DNA of 10,487 nucleotides from an uncultured Oscillospiraceae bacterium (GTDB lineage: Bacteria > Bacillota > Clostridia > Oscillospirales > Ruminococcaceae): NCBI GenBank assembly GCA_905212515.1, contig CAJMEU010000103.1, positions 1 through 10,487 of the forward strand, read 5' to 3'. Positions within the stretch are counted from its first letter, which is position 1. Each line of letters starts with the position of its first letter. The notes below the pieces were generated by a model. That model did no database searches, was not told the origin of the DNA, and worked only from the letters and a program-made list of their open reading frames with translations. Shown piece after piece: positions 7,582-10,487 of this stretch. A program made the position numbers and the translations under genes.

Positions 7582-7670
7582 TTGCCGCAGGCGGCAAAGG
7601 CCCCAGTGGGGCCTTTGAGCAAACTGTCTGGTTTCGCGCAGCGAAATGCCGCGCATCGTTTTGCGCGGCA
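7582..7670. repeat. Run of four back-to-back hairpins
   Basis: In order: TTGCCGC/GCGGCAA around AG (7582-7597); AAAGGCCCC/GGGGCCTTT around AGT (7596-7616); TTTCGC/GCGAAA around GCA (7632-7646); and TGCCGCGCA/TGCGCGGCA around 6 bases (7647-7670). All arms are perfect. Neighbouring hairpins touch or overlap by a base or two, so little sequence here is left unpaired. Confidence 0.78.
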
Positions 7671-7687
7671 AGGGCGGCGTTTGTGAG

Positions 7688-7809
7688 CGGGGCCCCGGTA
7701 AATGAAATTTACCGAGTGCGAACAAGGCACGCCGCGGTGCGGAGGGCCAGCCGCCGGTCCGGTCGCGCAAGCGATGGCGGCCATGTTTTTTGCCGCCAAG
7801 GACATGGCC
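7688..7809. repeat. Right-half hairpins of the element
   Basis: The palindrome CGGGGCCCCG (7688-7697) runs into CGGTAAAT/ATTTACCG around GAA (7696-7714). GCAC/GTGC (7727-7740) and TCGC/GCGA around GCAA (7763-7774) follow. GGCCATG (7779-7785) can pair with CATGGCC (7803-7809), in competition with GGCGGC/GCCGCC (7776-7797). Confidence 0.65.
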
Positions 7810-7836
7810 CGGCAGTTTTGGGTGATTGGTGTGCGA

Positions 7837-7874
7837 AAAAAGCTTGGCAATCCTGACGGATTGCCAAGCTTTTT
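7837..7874. terminator. Long hairpin with A-run and T-run flanks, possible bidirectional terminator
   Basis: A perfect 17-base-pair stem (7837-7853 with 7858-7874) around TGAC begins with AAAAAGCTTGG and ends with CCAAGCTTTTT. The T-run after a stable stem is what an intrinsic terminator needs, and by symmetry it could work on both strands. On the + strand it would end transcription coming from the housekeeping operon before the AraC-type gene. It lies inside the hairpin element, so it may be only another element hairpin. Confidence 0.5.
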
Positions 7875-7913
7875 GAGTGCATCCGGCGCCAAAATTGTCA
7901 GCGAAAACCGATA

Positions 7914-7946
7914 GCTTTTTACGCCAACGCGCCTTTAGCCCGCTGT
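7914..7946 (-). repeat. Right terminal inverted repeat
   Basis: Read on the - strand this begins ACAGCGGGCT and continues AGGCGCGTTGGCGTAAAAA, mirroring the left end of the element. It ends 22 bases before the start codon of the AraC-type gene, so the element supplies that gene's immediate upstream region. Confidence 0.75.
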
Positions 7947-7968
7947 TTTTAAAAGGGGAGGACAAGCG

Positions 7969-8802
7969 ATGATCGACCAAAAGGACATCCAGGCTTTCCG
8001 CGACACCGGCCGCGTTTTGCTGCGGGGGAACGATTTCATCTATCTTCTGCCGCATCAGGCGCTGCGCGGGTATATTTCAAATTACACCGTTACCTTCCCC
8101 GGCAAGGGCGTCCTTTCCGGCCGCTATACGGTGCTTCCTCACGGGAGCGCGACGCTCGTCTTTTCTCAGGACGGCCGCGGCTGGCACGGCGAGCTGTTCG
8201 GCCCCCTGACAAAACCCTGCCCGGTGGGCGCCCGGGCAAACCAATGCGCGCTGCTTTTGATCGTGGAATTCCAGCCCGCGGGCCTGTATGCGCTTGCCGG
8301 CCTGGATCAAAAAGAATTGGCCGACCGTATCTTCCCCTTATCCCTGGTGGCCCCGGCACTGAACAGGCTGCTCCTGCAAGCGCTGGAAAGCGCCGGGGAT
8401 CTGGCGGATTGGGTCGGCCGCCTGGACAGGCATTTGTGGGAAAATTTGTCCGTCTCCTATCCCGCCGCGCTGCAAAACGCGGTGAAGATGACGGTGCAAA
8501 GCGCGGGCGGGATTTCCACAAAAGACCTTTCGGCCGCCGTTTATTACAGCCAGCGGCATCTGGGCCGCATCTTTGAAACCTGTTTGGGCATGAACGTAAA
8601 AACATTTTCCCGCCTGGTTCGGGTCAACAAGGCGATACGGCTTTTGCGCCGTCCCCGCTGCAGCGCCGCTTGCGCCTGCCGGGAAACGGGGTTTTACGAC
8701 CTGCCCCATTTCATCCATGATTTTCAGTCCGTCTGCGGCCTGACGCCGCGTCAATACCGCGATCATATGTCCGATTTTTACAATGAGATCGCAAAATTTT
8801 AA
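7969..8802 (+). CDS. AraC-family transcriptional regulator
   Basis: This 277-residue cytosolic DNA-binding protein has a C-terminal AraC/XylS double helix-turn-helix. Helix-turn-helix 1 lies at about 182-205 (ISTKDLSAAVYYSQRHLGRIFE), and helix-turn-helix 2 ends in ETGFYDLPHFIHDF followed by the family signature GLTPRQYR. The N-terminal half (LPHQALRGYISNYTVTF, then YTVLPHGSATLVF) resembles the cupin-like sensor domain (DUF6597-type) found in AraC regulators of unknown ligand. In the second helix-turn-helix the usual Ile..Ile-Ala positions carry cysteines (Cys231, Cys235, Cys237). The ATG at 7969 has AGGGGAGG (7954-7961) 7 bases upstream. Its codons look less GC-biased than those of the upstream operon, and it begins 22 bases after the hairpin element. 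The downstream VOC gene is a plausible target, but this is inference. Confidence 0.9.
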   Translation: MIDQKDIQAFRDTGRVLLRGNDFIYLLPHQALRGYISNYTVTFPGKGVLSGRYTVLPHGSATLVFSQDGRGWHGELFGPLTKPCPVGARANQCALLLIVEFQPAGLYALAGLDQKELADRIFPLSLVAPALNRLLLQALESAGDLADWVGRLDRHLWENLSVSYPAALQNAVKMTVQSAGGISTKDLSAAVYYSQRHLGRIFETCLGMNVKTFSRLVRVNKAIRLLRRPRCSAACACRETGFYDLPHFIHDFQSVCGLTPRQYRDHMSDFYNEIAKF

Positions 8803-8804
8803 GC

Positions 8805-8810
8805 TATAAT
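8805..8810 (+). promoter_or_regulatory. Probable -10 element for the VOC gene
   Basis: A perfect TATAAT follows the stop of the AraC-type gene by 2 bases, in A/T-rich sequence and 73 bases before the VOC start codon. No good -35 is seen: TTTACA (8777-8782) is 22 bases away, too far, and nothing closer matches well. Initiation may need an activator, perhaps the adjacent AraC-type protein. Confidence 0.5.
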
Positions 8811-8823
8811 AAAAATATGCCAT

Positions 8824-8846
8824 GCCGAAAAAACACTTGTTTCGGC
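8824..8846 (+). promoter_or_regulatory. Hairpin in the leader of the VOC gene
   Basis: GCCGAAA (8824-8830) pairs with TTTCGGC (8840-8846) around 9 bases. It begins about where transcription from the TATAAT at 8805 would start, so the mRNA would carry a 5' stem-loop. No T-run follows, so it is not a normal + strand terminator. Confidence 0.4.
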
Positions 8847-8883
8847 CCGGCAAATAAAAAGCGCGAAAAGGAAGCGACGAAAC

Positions 8884-9291
8884 ATGAACTTCGACCAAAC
8901 GACGATCCGTGTCCTGGTGCGGAAAAACTATGGGGAGTGCTTTGATTTTTACACCAAAAAAATAGGGCTGATCTCGGTCTGGGGCGACAGGAACGGCCCT
9001 TATACCTCCTTTGCCGCGGAAAACGGCGCCCCGCCCTGCTTTGCGATTTTCAGCGGGGAAAACATGCCGATGTTCCGGGGATATACCCAGCCCCTGGGCA
9101 CGGCGCAGCCCGACACCGTTGCGGCCGTGGTGCCCTCACAGGATCTGGACGCGGACTACCTGCGCCTGAAAGAGGCGGGCGTGCCCTTTTTGGGCGAGCC
9201 GCAGTATATCGAGGCATGGGGGATGCGCTGCACTTATTTCAGGGACCCGGAGGGGAACTTGTTCGAACTGAACGACGCCAGCGGCGTATAA
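8884..9291 (+). CDS. VOC-superfamily (glyoxalase/bleomycin-resistance fold) protein
   Basis: This is a 135-residue single-chain VOC protein, about the usual length for two beta-alpha-beta-beta-beta modules. The first module contains YGECFDFYTKKIGL, the typical [CAE]xxFYxxxLGL helix-and-strand pattern. The second ends in YFRDPEGNLFELND, the hallmark [FW]xDPxGNxxEL segment whose glutamate is a metal ligand in active members. The first-strand histidine ligand of glyoxalases is replaced here (TTIRVLVR), so metal binding is uncertain and no substrate can be named. AAAAGGAAG (8866-8874) precedes the ATG at 8884 by 9 bases. The gene follows the AraC-type regulator by 81 bases and may form a regulator-target pair with it. 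It ends 3 bases from the stop of the convergent pseudouridine synthase. Confidence 0.9.
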   Translation: MNFDQTTIRVLVRKNYGECFDFYTKKIGLISVWGDRNGPYTSFAAENGAPPCFAIFSGENMPMFRGYTQPLGTAQPDTVAAVVPSQDLDADYLRLKEAGVPFLGEPQYIEAWGMRCTYFRDPEGNLFELNDASGV

Positions 9292-9294
9292 ACG

Positions 9295-10170
9295 TTAAAA
9301 GGGCTGCCCCTGGCGCACCTTTTCCGCGTACCAGGGCTCCGCCAAGGCGATGGTTTTGCCGGACACGGCGTGGCCGGGCAGCGCCGGGAACGTCAGCCGC
9401 CAGGCGCACAGGGCCTGGTACTTCATGTGTGCCGCGCGGTTGGCCGCGCCGCTGCCGTATTTCCCGTCCCCCAAAATGGGGCAGCCGATGGAGGCCAGGT
9501 GGGCGCGGATCTGATGGGTGCGGCCGGTCACCAGCTCCACCCGCACCAGGGCATAGGGCGCGGCCAGGGCCAGGGTCTCATACCGGGTGACGATCTCCTG
9601 CGCGCCGGGGCCGGGGGCAGGGGACACGCGCACCAGGCCCCGGCGCGCGTCCTTGTACAGATAATCCCGCAACTCGCCGCGGGGCGGCCGCGGCTGGCCT
9701 GCGGTCACGCACAGATACTCTTTTTTCAGCCCGCGCTCTTTGATCAGGGCGGTGAAAAACGCCTCGGCCTGCGCCGTTTTTGCCAGCAGCACCAGGCCCG
9801 AGGTGCCGGCGTCCAGCCGGTGGCAGGGCCGGGCGTCCGCGCAGATGCGCCGCACCCGCGTCTCCAGCGTATCGGCCGCCGCCCCGGTCTCGTCCAGCGT
9901 CAATAAGCCGGCGGGCTTATGGGCCGCCAGCAGTTCTTCATCCTCATATACGATCACGGCGGGCGCGGTCAACGCTTCGTCCGGCAGGTAAAGGCGCACG
10001 GTGCTGCCCGCGGCCAGGCGGGTGGAGAGGGGCGCTTTTTTGCCGTCTACCTTCACCTTATTCTCCCGCCAATATTGGTGCAGGCGGCCGGCGGACAGGA
10101 CGGGGAACTGGCTTTGCAGGAATTGATCCAGCCGGGGCATGGCCTGCCCCTGGACGATCAGCTCACGCAT
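9295..10170 (-). CDS. RluA-family RNA pseudouridine synthase
   Basis: This enzyme isomerises specific uridines in rRNA or tRNA to pseudouridine. An N-terminal S4 RNA-binding domain (about 10-55, RLDQFLQSQFPVLSAGRLHQYW) precedes the catalytic domain. The catalytic signature HRLDAGTSGLVLLAKT contains the active-site aspartate, and VTGRTHQIRAHLASIGCPILGD is the second conserved block, so the gene is intact. The length, 291 residues, is normal. The start is chosen at ATG 10170 because AGGTG lies 6 bases upstream. A GTG at 10179 would add three residues and sits only 3 bases after GGAAAGGG. The target uridine (RluC-, RluD- or other-type) cannot be told from sequence alone. The gene follows tRNA-Leu on the same strand with only a terminator between them. 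Confidence 0.93.
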   Translation of the reverse strand: MRELIVQGQAMPRLDQFLQSQFPVLSAGRLHQYWRENKVKVDGKKAPLSTRLAAGSTVRLYLPDEALTAPAVIVYEDEELLAAHKPAGLLTLDETGAAADTLETRVRRICADARPCHRLDAGTSGLVLLAKTAQAEAFFTALIKERGLKKEYLCVTAGQPRPPRGELRDYLYKDARRGLVRVSPAPGPGAQEIVTRYETLALAAPYALVRVELVTGRTHQIRAHLASIGCPILGDGKYGSGAANRAAHMKYQALCAWRLTFPALPGHAVSGKTIALAEPWYAEKVRQGQPF

Positions 10171-10176
10171 CAAAAA

Positions 10177-10190
10177 CACCTGCCCTTTCC
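10177..10190 (-). promoter_or_regulatory. Ribosome binding region deciding the rluA-type start
   Basis: On the - strand GGAAAGGG (10190-10183) is followed by AGGTG (10181-10177). The second spaces correctly to ATG 10170 (6 bases), whereas the first is too close to GTG 10179 (3 bases). This favours the ATG. Confidence 0.55.
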
Positions 10191-10201
10191 GGCGAGATTT
10201 T

Positions 10202-10232
10202 AGAAAAAGCGCCCGGCCGTTTGGGCCGGGCG
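10202..10232 (-). terminator. Intrinsic terminator of tRNA-Leu
   Basis: On the - strand, immediately after the tRNA CCA end, the 9-base stem CGCCCGGCC/GGCCGGGCG closes a 5-base loop and is followed by CTTTTTCTA. A strong GC stem with a T-run is the classical Rho-independent form. Confidence 0.88.
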
Positions 10233-10319
10233 TGGTGCTGCTGGCCGGGATCGAACCGGCACGATGTCGCCACCGAGGGATTTTAAGTCCCTTGCGTCTG
10301 CCAATTCCGCCACAGCAGC
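10233..10319 (-). tRNA. tRNA-Leu (anticodon UAA)
   Basis: This is an 87-base class II tRNA. Acceptor arms GCTGCTG and CAGCAGC pair, followed by discriminator A and an encoded CCA (10233-10235). The D-arm holds GGCGGAATTGGCAGACGC. The anticodon stem AGGGA/TCCCT closes a loop reading CTTAAAA, so the anticodon is UAA (codon UUA). A long variable arm (CGGTG/CATCG around GCGA) and the T-arm GCCGG-TTCGATC-CCGGC complete the fold. The long variable arm and discriminator A are the leucine identity features. Confidence 0.97.
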
Positions 10320-10336
10320 AAGGCGATTGCCTATTT

Positions 10337-10365
10337 AGTGTACAATAGCAGCCTCAAAATGTCAA
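10337..10365 (-). promoter_or_regulatory. Promoter of tRNA-Leu
   Basis: On the - strand a perfect -35 TTGACA (10365-10360) is separated by exactly 17 bases from TACACT (10342-10337), which matches the -10 consensus at 4 of 6 positions. Transcription would start near 10330, about 11 bases before the mature tRNA 5' end. Confidence 0.8.
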
Positions 10366-10376
10366 TCCAAACCATA

Positions 10377-10487
10377 AAAAAATAGCCTATGGCTATTTTT
10401 TAGGCCATGTAGGCCATCCTTGGCCCACGGCCATAGGGATAAGTTTTTTTATTGCGGAGCAATAAAAAATAGCCGTAAGGCTATTTT
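10377..10487. repeat. Second hairpin array, cut by the window end
   Basis: In order: AAAAAATAGCC/GGCTATTTTTT around TAT (10377-10401); TGGCC/GGCCA around CAC (10421-10433); TTTTTTATTGC/GCAATAAAAAA around GGA (10445-10469); and AAAATAGCC/GGCTATTTT around GTAA (10466-10487). The first and last share the same arms with different loops. The last arm reaches the window edge, so its full length is unknown. The style (touching hairpins, 3-4-base loops, C(GGA)G and C(GTAA)G tips) matches the element at 7191-7946. The A-run and T-run stems could also terminate transcription. Confidence 0.72.

Larger units (their letters stand above)
7191..7946. mobile_element. Hairpin-dense non-coding element with terminal inverted repeats
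   Basis: This 756-base stretch between the 117-residue gene and the araC-type gene has no convincing coding sequence. Its outermost 10 bases, ACAGCGGGCT (7191-7200), recur inverted as AGCCCGCTGT (7937-7946), and similarity continues inward for about 25 more bases. The interior is nearly continuous perfect or near-perfect hairpins of 6-17 base pairs, mostly with loops of 3-4 bases. The open frames across it are Arg-rich low-complexity reads with no family features and no ribosome binding site. It is best read as a non-autonomous, MITE-like or REP-like element, or as a large structured RNA. The A/T-rich flanks contain TTAA on both sides (7187-7190 and 7949-7952), but the spacing to the repeats differs by two bases, so a target-site duplication is not established. 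No transposase is present in the window. Confidence 0.6.

Noticed and set aside
7274..7714. CRISPR array
   Set aside because: Repeats here are inverted and differ in length and sequence, with no regular direct repeat or spacer spacing and no cas gene nearby.
7269..7856. A 195-codon + strand open frame across the hairpin element
   Set aside because: The translation is Arg/Ala-rich with no recognisable motif, there is no ribosome binding site, and the frame runs through many perfect palindromes. Long chance frames are expected in GC-rich DNA.
7191..7946. A known large bacterial RNA (OLE, GOLLD, ROOL or HEARO type)
   Set aside because: I cannot match conserved sequence blocks of any of these by eye. 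The terminal inverted repeats and hairpin tandem style point more to a mobile element. A covariance-model search would decide.
7187..7952. TTAA target-site duplication of a piggyBac-like element
   Set aside because: TTAA touches the left repeat but is two bases away from the right repeat. In A/T-rich flanks such a match is easily due to chance, and no transposase is present.
7531..8055. A 174-codon - strand open frame spanning the element's right half and the start of the AraC-type gene
   Set aside because: It crosses the right terminal repeat and reads antisense through a well-supported gene. No start signal or family feature is seen.
10177..10179. GTG at 10179 as the start of the RluA-family gene
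   Set aside because: GGAAAGGG is only 3 bases before it, whereas ATG 10170 has AGGTG at a normal distance. The difference is three residues and the choice is not certain.

Overview
The window comes from a GC-rich bacterial chromosome, most likely an anaerobic Clostridia-type Bacillota (Oscillospiraceae/Ruminococcaceae-like). That placement is an inference. It rests on the AlaS sequence type, RNase M5 (a Gram-positive enzyme), strong AAGGAGG-type ribosome binding sites, and a CCA-encoding tRNA-Leu with a Bacillota-style promoter.

Positions 1-7190 (+ strand) form a tight run of housekeeping genes: the 3' part of alaS, a HIT-family nucleotide hydrolase, an adenine phosphoribosyltransferase-like enzyme, a ComEC/Rec2 DNA-uptake channel, DNA polymerase III delta (holA), RNase M5 (rnmV) and an unrecognised 117-residue protein. 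From the phosphoribosyltransferase onward the genes abut or overlap (TAAATG, a 14-base overlap, then two ATGA overlaps), so they look like one translationally coupled transcript. ComEC is unusual: its C-terminal metallo-beta-lactamase-like domain has lost the metal-binding histidines. The 117-residue protein is built from two related 40-residue halves.

Positions 7191-7968 carry no convincing gene. The stretch 7191-7946 is bounded by imperfect terminal inverted repeats and packed with more than a dozen short hairpins, many closed by C-G around GNA or GNNA loops (GAA, GCA, GTAA, GCAA). It looks like a non-autonomous mobile element or a large structured RNA, and it starts exactly at the stop codon of the preceding gene. 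A second array of the same style lies at 10377-10487 and runs off the window. This is the most interesting part of the window.

Positions 7969-9291 (+ strand) hold an AraC-family regulator and a small VOC/glyoxalase-fold protein with its own probable -10 site. Their codons look less GC-biased than those of the upstream operon. They converge with an RluA-family pseudouridine synthase on the - strand (9295-10170). Upstream of that gene on the same strand is a complete tRNA-Leu(UAA) unit: promoter, gene with encoded CCA, and intrinsic terminator.
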